Shown here: piece by piece, positions 23,415 to 36,600 of the stretch
How the letters are laid out: each line of letters opens with the position of its first letter
How positions within the stretch are numbered: the stretch's first letter is position 1
NCBI GenBank assembly: GCA_019671135.1
Contig: JAHRHY010000012.1
Span: 868,001-932,000 of the forward strand
Direction: 5' to 3'
Source of the DNA: Linnemannia hyalina
Lineage: Eukaryota; Mortierellomycota; Mortierellomycetes; Mortierellales; Mortierellaceae
DNA length: 64,000 nucleotides
The notes under the pieces: generated by a model
Database searches by the model: none
Seen by the model: only the letters and a program-made list of their open reading frames with translations
Told to the model about the DNA's origin: nothing
Made by a program: the position numbers and the translations under genes

Positions 23415-24851
23415 ATGCTGCACAGAGTGAATCCAGTGATCTCCGGAGCGAGGTTGATCAGATCCGAAGGCTCAAGGATCCACTCCCGCCTTTCATCCTC
23501 ATGCACCCACTCCCTCCACAGACTCCAGAATAAGTCTCCTCTGGCTCTCCTCCAAGGTTCCAGCCGTGGGAGCGGCGCCCTCAGAGGTTCCCGGGTCACG
23601 TTCACGCGCGCCTCCTTCTCGTCCCATAACGGCTCAGCAGCTATCCTTCCAACAGAGGCAAACAACATCTTTTCAAGAGATAACCAGGACCAGGACGATA
23701 GCGCGACCAACAGCAGTGGGACCGCAGGATTCTTCACAACCAGTAGCTCCGCATCAGCATCGTCATCACTAGCGCCCGAAGGGTTCCGGGACTATAACAT
23801 CCGCTGGAAGGAGGTCAAGATGCCAACATTGACAGGAGTGGTACCCATCTACATGGATTTGGCCAAGGCACGCCTCGGAGCCCTGGTGACGCTGACGACG
23901 ATGAGCGGATATGCCATGACCCCAGCAGCAGACGACCTGTCGACACTTTTCTCTCTAACGGTCGGAACCGCACTCTGCATCACTTCGGCCAATGCCTATA
24001 ACCAGTTTGTGGAACCACCGTACGACGCACAAATGTCGAGGACACGGAACAGAGTTCTGGTCCGCAAGGCGGTCTCACCATTGCATGCCTGGTCCTTTGC
24101 AACGGCGACGGGGCTCGGAGGCATCGGGATTTTGGCTACGATGGTCAACCCATTGACGGCAGCCCTCGGAGCAGCCAATTTGGTCCTCTACGCAGCCGTC
24201 TACACCCCCATGAAGCGCATGTCGATCGTCAACACATGGGTCGGATCGGTTGTCGGAGCTCTCCCACCCATGATGGGCTGGGCTGCATGCACTAATTCAC
24301 TCGGTCCGGAAGCGTGGCTCTTGGGTCTGATCCTCTACGCCTGGCAGTTCCCTCACTTCAACTCTTTGGCATGGAACCTTCGCGCGGATTACTCCAAGGC
24401 CGGCTACCGTATGATGTCCGTCACGGATCCCAAGCTCAACGCCCGCGTTAGTCTTCGGTACTCGCTCGCCTTGATCCCTCTGGTCACCTTGGCTCCTTAT
24501 CTTGACATGACGACCTGGTGGTTCGCAGTCGACGGTAACATTGTCAACGCGGTCATGTTGGCAGGTGCAGCCAACTTTTGGCGGAAGCGTGACGACAAGA
24601 GCGCGAGACAGTTGTTCTTTGGAAGTTTGATCTACCTGCCCGTCGTCCTTGCATTGATGATGTTGCACAAGAAGGTCAAGAAGGCGGAGGATGAAGCTGA
24701 GGCTAATGCTGCTGCTGCCTTGACTTCTGTTGTGAGTACATCGTCCGCTGTTGTGGAAGAGGACGATGATGAATATGAATACGTCGATGTCGATGAGGAC
24801 GACGACGAGGAACATCATACGAGCCCCACAAGCGTACAGAAGAAGCTCTAA
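23415..24851 (+). CDS. COX10: protoheme IX farnesyltransferase COX10
   Basis: COX10 converts heme b to heme O in the mitochondrial inner membrane, the first step of heme A synthesis for cytochrome c oxidase. The gene is a single exon of 478 residues. The first ~115 residues are Ser/Arg-rich and fit a mitochondrial presequence. The UbiA prenyltransferase core follows. The first aspartate-rich site is NAYNQFVEPPYDAQMSRTRNR without its last residue (about 193-212), and the second is in DYSKAGYRMMSVTD near residue 325. Several membrane segments surround them. The C-terminal ~35 residues are strikingly acidic (EEDDDEYEYVDVDEDDDEE), which I do not know from other COX10 proteins. The start ATG follows a T/C-rich leader. 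Confidence 0.95.
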   Translation: MLHRVNPVISGARLIRSEGSRIHSRLSSSCTHSLHRLQNKSPLALLQGSSRGSGALRGSRVTFTRASFSSHNGSAAILPTEANNIFSRDNQDQDDSATNSSGTAGFFTTSSSASASSSLAPEGFRDYNIRWKEVKMPTLTGVVPIYMDLAKARLGALVTLTTMSGYAMTPAADDLSTLFSLTVGTALCITSANAYNQFVEPPYDAQMSRTRNRVLVRKAVSPLHAWSFATATGLGGIGILATMVNPLTAALGAANLVLYAAVYTPMKRMSIVNTWVGSVVGALPPMMGWAACTNSLGPEAWLLGLILYAWQFPHFNSLAWNLRADYSKAGYRMMSVTDPKLNARVSLRYSLALIPLVTLAPYLDMTTWWFAVDGNIVNAVMLAGAANFWRKRDDKSARQLFFGSLIYLPVVLALMMLHKKVKKAEDEAEANAAAALTSVVSTSSAVVEEDDDEYEYVDVDEDDDEEHHTSPTSVQKKL

Positions 24852-24875
24852 TGGTGCCCTCCCTCCTGTAAGAAA

Positions 24876-24881
24876 AATAAA
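24876..24881 (+). terminator. poly(A) signal of COX10
   Basis: AATAAA lies 25 bases after the COX10 stop codon. The remaining ~270 bases to the convergent HIG1 gene are A-rich with no gene. Confidence 0.4.
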
Positions 24882-25152
24882 AAATCATAATTCTCTGCTA
24901 CGCATTCCGGCTATCATTTCTGTCAATTGCTCACTAATGAGATCCCGCTTGCTTCCTTCTAACATTTTTTTCTCGGGAACGATAAAAGAGGAAAGAAGAA
25001 ACCGACTTTATGTACATGCGTGTAGGATAAGAAAACAATAACAGCAACAACAACAACAAAAAAAAAGAGTAAATAATAAAAGAGTATCAAATAATAAGAG
25101 GAGGGTGCAAAAAAAAAAAGACCCTCTCACACTTTTTTTGTTTTTACTTTTT

Positions 25153-25721
25153 TTACACGCTGTTCTCCTGCTGGTGCTGGTCCAATGCAACCATGCGGTC
25201 CTGCTCGATAGCAAGTCGCTCATCCTTGCGCTTCTTGTCGTAGAACATGCCTCCACCGAGAAGGGCAGCGAGGGTAAAGAATTGGAAGCCGACACGGGCC
25301 CTGAACATGTGCTGGGCAAACTCGCGGCGTCCTGTCCTGACTCCGTAACTTGCTCCAACGAACGCGGCAATCGTCAAACCCACACCTGTTGGTCATTGTG
25401 AAAAGAGAAGCGTGAGGAGGTGTTAATGAGGGTGTGAATGAGAGAGAGAAAGGTGTTTTGTTGATCAGCGAAGTTGTGGAGGGGTCTTGCACGTGAGGAG
25501 CTGTTCGGCAATGGTGAGAGGTGTGTATTCTTCAGAGTGTCCCTGCTTGCAGCATTCAACGACCAAAAAAAAGAGGCGAGCGATGTATATATCCTTGAGT
25601 GAGTGTAGGTGGGTGGAGAGGAGGACTTGCCTGAGGCGACGACCTTGTTCTCGCGGAAGAGTCTCTTGACCTTCTCCATTGCGGTCTCGGTGTCCTCATC
25701 ATAGTAGTATTCCTCGGCCAT
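25153..25721 (-). CDS. HIG1-domain protein, Rcf1-like respiratory supercomplex factor
   Basis: HIG1-domain proteins sit in the mitochondrial inner membrane and support assembly and activity of cytochrome c oxidase and supercomplexes. The 107-residue product comes from exons 25721-25631 and 25385-25153. Two membrane segments flank the loop, and the QRRQ signature is complete: Q-HMF-R-A-R-VGF-Q. The acidic Tyr-rich N-terminus (MAEEYYYDEDTET) and a charged C-terminal helix surround the domain. The intron has a GC-AG donor (CAG|GCAAGT); using the nearby GT instead would break the frame. Rcf1 of yeast is longer at the C-terminus, so assignment to Rcf1 rather than another HIG1 paralogue is provisional. 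It is divergent from RAD54. Confidence 0.85.
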
Positions 25722-26213
25722 GGTGTATGTGCGTATGTTGGTTGATGCGTGTTTAAAAAAGAAGAGTGCGAAGCTCACCCGACAGTGGGTGTGTGTATGT
25801 GTGTTGCCGTGACAGTCACATTTCTCTCCTTTGCGATAATGCGGTTCAGAAGCGAATATGGGGAGGAGGCCTAGGGGCCTTCACAGCTTGCGTCTGGTTG
25901 GCAAGGTCTAAGCAACATCGGTGCGAAACTGGTGTAAGCACAGCTCATATTCGTCATTGTGAAGACACAGTTAAAGGATGAAAAGAGAATGCTTGTGATA
26001 CTCCAGCATCCAAAAGAATGGCTTCGTCAAACGAGGTTGTCCGTTTCATCTTCAGGAACAAGCACATTCTCTTTCGTTTGCCACCGTGACCGTCCTTGAT
26101 TTGACAAAACATGCCCACTTTTGCTTGCTTGTGAGCACTCTCTTTCTCACTTGCCGTCAACACTTTTGCTCCTCCTCTCTCCTCGCCATCACCTCCACAA
26201 CAATCCGCCCGCC
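25722..26213. promoter_or_regulatory. divergent HIG1/RAD54 promoter region
   Basis: This 492-base head-to-head spacer has no canonical TATA box at a useful distance and no confident binding sites. Confidence 0.4.
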
Positions 26214-29200
26214 ATGAAGCGCACTTTCTCAGGAATATCTCTCAAGAGGCCTTCGGCCAAACTCCCATCAAGCCAAGACAGCCAAGGCGACATCACCAAC
26301 AACAACAGCAGCCAGCAACGACACTCTTCATCACAGGAACTTGGCGCCACCAAAACAAGGAACACCGTCTTTGACCACGTCTTTGTCGAAATACCCTGTG
26401 TCAAAGCAATAGTCGCACCTGGTCCCAAGACCATCCTGAAAAAGTTTCCAGGAGTCAAGTCACCGAACCAAAAGAAGGTCGAATTTGTCGAGGACTCGGA
26501 GGGCTCCTTGAGCGACGCAGACGACGACGACTATGACGACGACTTTGAGAAGGACAAGGAGAACAGGAACGATGCTGTAGTACAGGAGAACCCTATAAAG
26601 TCCTCTCCACCAACACTTGTGTCAAAGTCTGTACCGACACTGGCTCTACCCGTCAAGAAATCACTACTTACTGCCGCGACATCTCCACCGCTAACGCCAC
26701 CGGATGCAGACCCAACAAAAGCAAAGGTCAGGTCAACCCCAACGAAGCCATTGAAGATACCATCAACAATGACGCCAACACCGAAGCTTACACCAAATCC
26801 CACTCCAAAGCCCGCGCCCACAAAGGTGCAAGTCGAGGCGGATCTAGAAGATGAGGATGAGGACATGTATGACGGTGACGCAGGAGAAGACGACAGTGGA
26901 TCGGATTTTGACTCGGACGGAGGCGGTCGCAAGCGAGTCAAGACAGGACGGACAACTCAAGACATGATCAAGGCCTCTCTGCCTCAAGCGACCACCCGGG
27001 CAACACGTTCGGGACGGGCGCCTCTCTCTTCCATTACAGTCACCATCTCCTCAAAACCACTCCCAAACGCCAAGCCATCTCAGCCCAGCACCAAGTCACT
27101 GACAGCGCTTGGGAAGCGCTTCAAGGTCCCGACATTCACGGATCCAAGCAAGGCACCTGCACAGGCTCGATCTTCAGGACTAACGCTTGGAACGAAACGG
27201 CGGCCACAAGTCGACGCCAAGTCTGCTCATGACTATACCATGGAGGGCTCTATTATCCTGCATGATCCAGCCTGGGCACAGCTGGATGAGGCTCAACGAG
27301 AAGAAGAGAAATTGCTGAAGGCATCTCAGGAAGGCCCAGAGCCTGTCGACGGAGACTCTATTCAGCAGGTCATCATCCCCAAAAAGGAGAAGGCTAAGTC
27401 CAAGTCGATTGCAGAGATGCTGGGACTCGTCAAGCTAAAGGAGCAGCCAAAAGTCCACGTCGTTGTAAGTAGATACTTCGCAACATTGGAGGTTCATGTT
27501 CACATCCTGTTTCATTCCTGATGATGATGGAATTAACAAATGTAATTATTAACGCGATTTGTAGGTGGATCCTGTACTTGGACGGGTTCTACGCCCGCAT
27601 CAGGTCGAGGGAGTCAAGTTCATGTACAAGTGTACGACTGGCGCCACTATGCCCAATGCCTTTGGATGTATCATGGCGGATGAAATGGGTCTCGGCAAAA
27701 CGGTATGCATGCAATACTCATGGTCTCTTTGGCGCGTGTTGATGTAGTGATGTCAGAAGCGTTATTGACCGTGTTCCTTTTCTATGTTTTGTTCTAGCTT
27801 CAATGCATCACACTTCTTTGGACACTCCTGAAGCAGTCGCCGGACTTCGGAAAGGGCACGATCGAGAAGTGCATTATTTGTTGTCCGTCATCGCTTGTCA
27901 GGAACTGGGCAAACGAAATTATCAAGTGGCTGGGACCAGGAAAGATTGGAGTGCTGACATGCGACTCAAAGGGATCTAAGGAAGACACCAACAACATGAT
28001 GAGGCAGTGGGCATCAGCAAGGCAGAGGATGGTGGTGAACCCAGTCTTGATTATCAGTTACGAGAGTTTGCGGATGTACGCTCCGATCCTTGCACAAACC
28101 CCGATCGGACTGATGCTCTGCGACGAAGGTCATCGTCTGAAGAATTCTAGTACGTCTTTGAAACAACCGAATTCTTGTCTACCTCACTTCAAGGTGTCAA
28201 CTGCATCAAGTTACTCATCAATCTTCTTTTTTATTAGATTCACAAACGTTCATAGCATTGAATGAGTTGAATGTCCAGAGGCGTGTTATCTTGTCAGGAA
28301 CACCTATTCAGAACGACCTCTCGGAATACTTTTCGCTGCTCAATTTTGCCAATCCAGGGCTTTTGGGATCAACGATGGAGTTCCGCAAAAACTATGAGAT
28401 TCCTATTTTACGCGGACGCGACTCGGAAGCAACGGACAAAGAACAGGAGATCAGTAACCAGAAGCTAGCGGAACTGTCGGGTGTTGTGAGCAAGTTTATC
28501 ATTCGCCGCACCAACGACATCCTGTCGAAATACTGTAAGTGCTTTTGCCGAGCTCCGGTGCTTTATTTTTCTGATCATGTCTGTTACTCACATAAACACT
28601 TACTTCATACACGGACATTTGCTAGTGCCAACCAAGTTCGAGCATGTGGTGTTCTGTCAACTTTCACCTTTCCAGCTGGGTTTGTACAAGCACTTTATCA
28701 ACTCCAAGTCAATTCAGAGGCTGCTGCGTGGGCAGGGTTCGCAGCCGCTCAAGGCGATTGGACTGCTCAAGAAACTTTGCAACCACCCCGATCTCTTGAA
28801 TTTACCTGACGATCTTGAGGGATGCGACAGTTTGCTTCCTCCCGACTATCAGACCAAGAACTCCAAGAAGCCCTTGTCCCGTGGAGGAATTCTTGTGCAA
28901 CCCGAATTTTCTGGCAAGATGCTTGTCCTGGCGAGGATGCTTGCCAAAATCAAGAAGGACACCAACGACAAGATTGTTCTCATCTCGAATTACACCCAAA
29001 CCCTTGACATCTTTGAGAAGCTCTGCCGCCAGAATCAGTAAGTTGTCTTTTTCTTTGCTTCGCGGTGGGGTATGTTTCTTCTGCGTCAGCCATTTGAAAC
29101 TTTGATGCTGATAGAAACCGACCTTTGTTAATTATAGATATGGAGTTTTGAGACTGGATGGAACGATGACGATTAACAAGAGACAGAAGCTGGTCGACCG

Positions 29201-29750
29201 GTTCAATAACCCGGATGGCACTGAGTTTGTGTTCCTGTTGAGCAGCAAGGCAGGAGGATGTGGATTGAACTTGATTGGAGCGAACCGCCTTGTTCTTTTC
29301 GACCCAGACTGGAATCCAGCCTCGGACCAGCAGGCCCTGGCGCGTGTGTGGCGCGATGGCCAAAAGAAGGATTGTTTTGTCTACCGATTCATTGCGACAG
29401 GATCGATTGAGGAGAAGATTTTCCAGCGTCAGTCTCACAAGCAATCGCTGTCATCCTGTGTGGTGGACGAGGATCAGGATGTGGAGCGTCATTTCTCGCA
29501 AGAGAATTTGCGGCAGTTGTTCCAGCTCAACGAGACGACCGAGTGCTGTGATACACACGAGACGTTCAAGTGCAAGCGATGTGTGGATGGACGGCAGGTG
29601 GAGAAGGCGGCCCAGGTCTCATATGGTGATACATCGACCTGGAACCATTTCAAGGGTAACCAGGATCTCTTGAAGCTCACAGACCCGCTGCTTCAGGAGG
29701 AAGCCGACACGAACGCTATCTCGTTTGTTTTCCAGTACATCTCTCATTAG
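26214..29750 (+). CDS. RAD54: RAD54 homologous-recombination DNA translocase
   Basis: RAD54 is a Swi2/Snf2 ATPase that works with Rad51 in strand exchange and chromatin remodelling during double-strand-break repair. Six exons (26214-27464, 27565-27702, 27798-28149, 28238-28534, 28626-29037, 29138-29750) give 1020 residues. The N-terminal ~415 residues are disordered, with acidic and Pro/Thr-rich tracts, and are longer than in yeast or human RAD54. Walker A is DEMGLGKT at residues 456-463 and Walker B is DEGH at 572-575. Other motifs are [20 protein letters not shown], the C-terminal helicase block [20 protein letters not shown], and the Rad54 signature [12 protein letters not shown]. Near the C-terminus, [13 protein letters not shown] looks like the zinc-binding cysteine cluster of Rad54. 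All joins are in frame. Confidence 0.95.
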
Positions 29751-30562
29751 GCATATGGGTTTCTCTTTCTCCCATTTTAGGGTTATTCTCTGTACTTTTA
29801 GCTTCGCCTTGTTCAATAGTAAAATGCAAGGTGGCCCGTCCACCTTTGATTCTTTAAGCGAAAGTTGGAAGGAGAGATGAGAAATTGATGAATCAAACTG
29901 ACGCCATGAACAGATTCGGCGCCATCGGTTACAATAATAAGATTCAATTTTCTGGGAGCTATTAGATCCACACCCTTGACCCCGATTCACCATTGACTTG
30001 ACTCTTCTTCCAATTCCCATGCGGACAACTGAAGAGGTATCATGGAAAAGTCACGTGTGCCTTGACTTGAGAGATCAATGATTGAATTTTTTTTGACGCG
30101 TCCTAGGGACTTTGAACTAGAACGCGCCGGGGGTATTCTTTGACATGTAATAACACAATGTACCGCTGCTCCATCTTCTGTCCGTCCTATGTCCTCTTAA
30201 ACGAAAAAAAGCCAGTAACGGCCCGCAACGGAGGAAGAACACCATATTTGGCATCTTTTCATTCATATATTACTCATCCTCTCTATCTATCGCTCTCTTT
30301 CTCCTCTCTGCTTCCAGAAGAAGAAGCGGGCATTCTCTTACCCTTCCTTTTAACTCTCTATGCCCTCGGTCGTTTCCTCTCGTCAAAAAAGTGCATGCAT
30401 TATGAATATACCTGTGCTTGAGAGGCAAAATGGAACGTCCATGACAATGTATATCCTTCCATACCTTGTCCGTCCACTCTGATTATTGATTTCACAACTA
30501 AAGTCTCATTTTTTAACTTGTCGTTCTCCCTTTTCGGAGAAGTGATCGGAAATAAAAAAAAC

Positions 30563-30580
30563 CCCCTTTGCATCAAGGGG
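30563..30580. repeat. short perfect inverted repeat
   Basis: CCCCTT and AAGGGG are separated by a six-base loop, preceded by an A-run. It could form a small hairpin in RNA. It lies 800 bases past the RAD54 stop, so a terminator role is unlikely. Confidence 0.6.
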
Positions 30581-31227
30581 ATCCCTCAATTGATGTCTTT
30601 TCCAGATCTTTTTTTTTCTTCCTCAAATTGTTACACAGGGAAGAAAGGAGCGACAAAAAATAATGGCGCTTAACAATCAAAAGGTGATGGATCGCTTTCC
30701 TCGTCATTCAACGAATAGTTGGCGAAATAAAGACAAAGAAAAAAATGGATGAAGAAGAGAAGCACGAAGTAAATAATGCCGGTTAAGTTTGCCTTCTATT
30801 ATTTCTCCTTCTTCATTCTCAACAGCAGCCAACAAGAACCCCAAGAAGAATCCTCTTTATCAAGTTCAAGGTTTAGTATCGTCAATGAAACAAAAAAGAA
30901 TTGATCCACATTGAACCATCTCCCTCCTCCTTTATATTTAATCTTTCCTTCATAGTGTTCCTATAAATAAAAACACACGCGCTATGCAACTTACTCTCCT
31001 AACGTGACAAACGCGCCACGATAGAAACCCACCTTCATTTTCGAAAAGACTGATCATGTTTATATTTTTTTACATTGGTCGCTGGCGCAGAGGAGCAGCC
31101 ATCGTTTTAATGAATGAATAAAGAAGAGGGCTCTCAAGAAACGAGAGCACCAAAAAAAAAAACGAAAAAAGAAAAACCTTATGATTACCACTCACGCAAA
31201 AGTCAAAACCAAAAAGGGGTGCTTGCC

Positions 31228-31230
<3 letters not shown>

Positions 31231-31260
<30 letters not shown>
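31231..31260. repeat. 30-base poly(T) tract
   Basis: Uninterrupted T-run, on the other strand a poly(A). No retroelement body or target-site duplication is visible next to it. Confidence 0.9.
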
Positions 31261-31261
<1 letters not shown>

Positions 31262-33640
31262 GGAAGGAAACCATTGTTTGGCAGGGGACCAGCTCGGAGA
31301 CTCGGAGAATGAGCCTTGGTACAAAAGGACGACGAACCAATCGTGGAACCTGCACCCAGTTACCGTTCCCGGCTTCTGCATTGCTTCTTCTGCTCTCTTT
31401 GAGGCTTCCTTCCATACTTCCTTGGCTCAGAATCGAAACAGAGCCGGGTTGATTGACAAATATTTGCTTTATGCAAAGGGGCCGTAATAGTAAGGATGTT
31501 GGTAGTAAATGCTCTTTGGATCGGATGAATGACTCGGCGGGTGTGAAAAGGCAAGGGAGCAAATAAGCAAGGTAAGAAGCAAAGAAGCATGTAAACAGAG
31601 AGGCAAGAAAATATTGGATCCCTTTTCATTTTAACCGGTCTCTGAGTACAGCCGGGATCGCTATGTAAAGTAATTCCAATGCAGTAATGCAATGTTTGCT
31701 CTGGTACAGCGGGCAGGTGCCTGATTTGTTTCGTGCAAAAAGACAAGACTCTGTGAAATGAAAGTTGACGCCAACCGCCAAAACGCCTGTCGAGCGTTGG
31801 AAGTACTCCTCCAATTCTTAATAGAGGCGGGCTGTTGCTGTTCACTCCAAAACTTCTTCATAGGGGAGGAGAGGAGAGTGTGTGTCAAAGTAATTTAGGT
31901 TCATTCCGTGGCCACGCCCACGAGCAAAGACGAATGCCGCGTTCAGGATTGCAACATGTGTTTGAATATCAGAAAGGAGAGAGGCAAGACGGACGCTCAT
32001 GTTTTCTCTTTTTCAGGCTGCAAGGTTGCGTTCCACAAGAAAAGAATGTACGGCGGAGAGAAGATGGAGGAAGGAAGAAGGAAGAAGGATGTGCCTTTTA
32101 GCCCACGGAGTTGATCATTGCTGCAAGAACTTGCAAATGCCGGTACCTCTCCTGCGCAAGGAGGGAGGGAAGGAGTGATGATCGATGCTGTTGTTTATCT
32201 GTTGTCTCCTTACTGTCAACAGTGAAAATAAAAAACAACATACAAGAGCCGACATCATGAGCAACATCTCCAGCGTCCATGTCCATGTCCATCGCTCGAC
32301 AACAACAGCCGTAGGGGCCGTGTACCATGGTTTACGACTAAGCTTGAATGGGTTTGGACTAGAACTTCGTCGTGTTTTCTTGCCTTACGCGAGTAGTTTG
32401 GTTTCACACACACGAGGCAAACAAGAACGAAACGGACATCCAAAGACTACATGCTCCTCCACACTTGCCATCAGCATTGTGGACATGGCACATTTTGAGG
32501 AGAGCGAGAGGGAGAGGACTGGGCGTAGGTTCAAAATGACTATCGTTTATAGTTTTGTATTCTCTCTCTTCGCTATTTGTTTTTTTCTTTTTCTTGTCAA
32601 TGACAACAACGAAAAGAAGAAGGCTCTCAACCGCCACAGACAACAGACAACAGACAGGCAGCAACAGACAGGCAGACAGCAACAGACAGGTCATCAACCA
32701 ACAAAGTGTAAGCAAACAAACAAAGAGAGCAAATCGGGTTGTTATGTGCTGGTGTTTGTTTTTTCTCCTCTTGATGAAGATGTATGTGAATGGGAGTCGT
32801 ATGGCAGTGTTTAGTGAGATGGCCATTCTTCTTTTCTCTTCTTTTCTCTTTCTTCTTCTTCTTCTTCTCCTTCTTCTCCTTCGTTGCATCCCCGCTTCCC
32901 TCCTCCCCCCCTTCTTTCTCGCTTCTCTCCTCCTTTCTGGGTGAGGTTGATTCGACTTTTTATCTTTACATTTTCCCTGCCACGCCTCCCGTACCTGAAT
33001 ATTTCTCCCTCTTCTCCCTCTTCTCCCTCGTCTCTCTCTCGCCCTTCCCACTTTTCTTCACCTCCACCGACACCTCTCCCTCTCCCCCCCTCTCTCTCTC
33101 TCCAGGCGGATCCAGTCGGTGAATCCACTCGCTCCATTCCCCTCCTCCTAATTCCAATGTAAAGCCTTCCTTCCTTTCTTCCTCTCTCCTTCGCCTGCAT
33201 CTCATTCTGACAAACTCCACAACCCTCACTTCCCGTCTCATCGCCCACTCTCTACTCCCCTCAACCCCTGAGACATCCCTGTGTCGCTCTTCTTTCTTGC
33301 ATCGCCCACTCCATCCACTCCTCTTCTCTCGTCCCTTCAAGTTTACTCTCTCTCTCTTCTCCTCTACAATCATTCCACACAATCATCCATCCTTCAACAT
33401 TCTCAGCCACTCGGCAGCTCATTCACCACCCACTGAGCAACTCGCCATTCCACGCTACAACCCACACGTTATCATCACTCGTTGCTCCTAGTGTCAACCT
33501 TGCACTAACGCCCTGCATTTTCCTCCTCTCTATTTCTCCACATACCAACTACACCCACCCTTTTGCAGAAAAAAAAGAGTAAAAGCAACCCCGACAGACT
33601 TGACCTCTTTTAACTCCAACTCCTCTCCCTCCGATCGACC

Positions 33641-36600
33641 ATGCGTCTGACGTCCGCAGTCAAGCGGCCATGGCTGGCGGTCCCCCTGCTCCTCAGCATC
33701 GCCTCCGTCATGGCCCTCTCCAATGCCAGCCTTGCCTGTGATGACAACGACTCGTTCAATTGCCCTTCCTTGGTAAGCAACAACATTTCCACATATACCA
33801 AAGACAGAACCACACACATCCACCTCCCTACCCGCCACCACCACCACATTCTCTGGCTCCTTCTCTCGTCTCATATCAGCAACTACAACATCATGTTCAT
33901 TGCCTTAATCAGCAAAGCGATAGCAACAGCCCCCAACCACAACTCTACCTTAACGACTGCCCGTTGTTGTCCCCCATACATCGCCACTTCTGTCCATCTT
34001 TCTTTTGTATCTCCCTCTCTCTTCCTCTTGACATGCATATTTCTTACATGGAAAGATACATTCTTGACACGAAATGGGAAGGAGGGACATCATCCGAGCA
34101 CAACATTCCTTCCTTTCCTCTGTCTCTTTTCCCCAAACGCAAACGCGTGGCATTTTTAACACTTAACCATAACAGTCGTCGTTAGCACACTTTTTCCACC
34201 CATCCATCTCTCCGAGCCATACCATTCCCTCGTCATACCGTTGCTATTCTTTCTCATCTACCCTCTCCTCTACTTACCGCTGCAGCATTCACCTATTCAT
34301 CCATTCAACAATATATACCCAATATGCTCATTATCTCGTGCGTGTTGCTGTTTTGTCACCATGACAGAAGCTCTTGAGAGCTATTACAACTGTTGACGGC
34401 AAAATAAACAAAGAATGAGCGCGAACAAAGTACAGCGAGGCAAAGAGGCTGCTGGCCAGTCGCATACCTCGTGCAACGGTCGTGTTTTTTGTTGTCTGCA
34501 AGGCCTCATCAACCACCCACCCAGCCCACCACGCATTCCAGACTCGCCTTTTTTTTCTCTTCTTTTTTGCAGGCTTGTTTTGTTTACAACAATCCGCACG
34601 CCATTGCGACATTTCGTCATTGTAGATGCAGCACCTTCTTTCTCATTTTCTCTGTCGACAAAATCCGCACACGTTCCTGAAATGCAGTGTTACTTCTTTA
34701 CTAACGGTCGCCTTGCGTCTTCCTTCGTCCTCCTTTTTTCTACAAACCATTGCCATAATTAGGCATCGGTTGACACGCGCTCTGTGATTCGGGTCCCTTC
34801 CCTGGAACGGCCTGGTGGACTTGACTTGCTTGGACCATTGGCTGCAGCCCCTGAGGATGACTCACCCATTTCGCGGACATCATCCACACGTACGTCAACA
34901 CCAACACCAAAACCCAAGTCAAAACCAAAACCGAAGCCGAAGCCAAAAAAGACAAGTACAAAGCCCAAACCCAAGCACAAGACAGTATCAACGAGTTCCT
35001 CCAAGCACAAGTCAACGAGTTCCTCCAAGCACAAGTCCAAAACGACGAGCACCAAACCGCACGCAACCTCTCATCGTCCCCCTAATAACACGACTCCTAA
35101 TCCTAATCCCACAAAAACTCATACTGCCACAACAACGGCACAAGTGATCGTACCCACAACCACCGCGGCACGGACAGAATCGTCACCGCCACCATCGCCT
35201 TTGACACCAACCGCCACACCAGAACCCACAGAACAAACAACAACTACAGGAGAACCCACGTCTACTGATTCAGTTGCAACGTCACCGCCAACACCAACAG
35301 GAGGCGAGCCCACTCCTGTTGTAACCCCACAAGATTCCTCAATAGGAACAGTAACTCCTACCCCGACACCAACAGAACCATCAGCACCGGCGGCGACCTC
35401 TACTGAGACAGCAGAAGAACCTTTCACAGCTCCACGGCCCAATCGCCCTCCTCGTGAGACTGTCTCTAATTCACTCGATGAGCCGACTCCTTCCCCAAAG
35501 ATTGAGCCAACCCCTGCAGCTACTATCACCCCGGCTATCAACTCTACAACTACGATGACGTTTATTTTTCCATCGACAACTACAATACCTGTTCCTAGGA
35601 CTACAACCACTACGACTTCAAACACGACTACGACAACCGCACAACCCGTAACGATAAGCCCAACCGCAACCGCAACCTCACATCACACCCGCCCCACAAC
35701 GACAACGACGCCATGGTTGCCGAGCACGATCGAGCCTCTTGCCCCTCCCAAGGTCACATCGACTATTCGTCCTGGAACATCACTCCCCGACATTGTGATC
35801 CCCAATCTCAACCCTGATATCCCTGCCAACTCGTTCAATGTAGTGCTAAGGCTTGAGCATGTCTCCTACTATCAGGTCATTAACAATGGTATCCTGGCAG
35901 CTCAGTTGGTCTCGTTCCTCCCGGCTCAATTGGGTCGTGTGCTCAAAGTCGATACCAGTTTGATTCAAGTCCTTGCTATTCGGGATGGATCTGACGCGCC
36001 CATGGCTGCCAACGGCGCAACATTCCCTCCAGTTGCAGTTCATCCGACGACCACATCAGCATCAACAGCAGCAACGACCACGACGGCAACAAAGAGCAAG
36101 AGGTCTGTCCGGAAACGTGGATTGGTAACCAGCCCCAACAGTTCCGACGCGATCTTGGTCACAGTCTCGATTCCCAGGAACAAGTACTGGCCCTTGAACA
36201 GCCTGGTAGTAGATCAGTCGAGTGCCCTCTATGTTAAGGAGGTGCAGTCGTTTGGACAGTTCCTGGACCATGAGTATGCGCTCGCCAGCCACCCACCTTC
36301 TCTTAGTCGAGGCGGTGGTAGCTCCGACGGAAGTGACGGCCAGGGTGACGGTGATGATGGTGACAACACGGCTGATCCCTTGACGGGCGACAACCCCAGT
36401 CAAATCTCTGGTCCTGACGGCAACACGAACGGCGGATCATCCAAGTCGTCGAACGCCCCCATTATTGGATCGGTTGTTGCCCTGGCGACAATTGCCTATG
36501 TCGGAATTGCGATTGTGGTTGTCCGGAGGGTCCAAGCTAAGAAGTTGCGTGAGCAGCAGGAGCGTGATGCTATTCGGCAGAACATTTCAGGACCCATCAA

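Larger units (their letters stand above)
29751..33640. other. 3.9-kb gene-poor region
   Basis: This is the largest spacer in the window. It holds the RAD54 3' UTR, a small perfect hairpin at 30563, a 30-base T-run at 31231-31260, an imperfect CAACAGACAGG repeat around 32638-32692, CT-rich blocks at 32820-33110, and the long leader of the gene at 33641. No open frame shows a domain or a plausible exon chain. Confidence 0.5.

Noticed and set aside
31114..31452. Poly(T)/poly(A) tract as a sign of a retroposed element
   Set aside because: No element body, target-site duplication or processed-gene sequence is visible next to it.
32404..33248. Arg/Glu-rich minus-strand frames
   Set aside because: They are read-outs of CT-rich and CTT-repeat promoter DNA, not genes.
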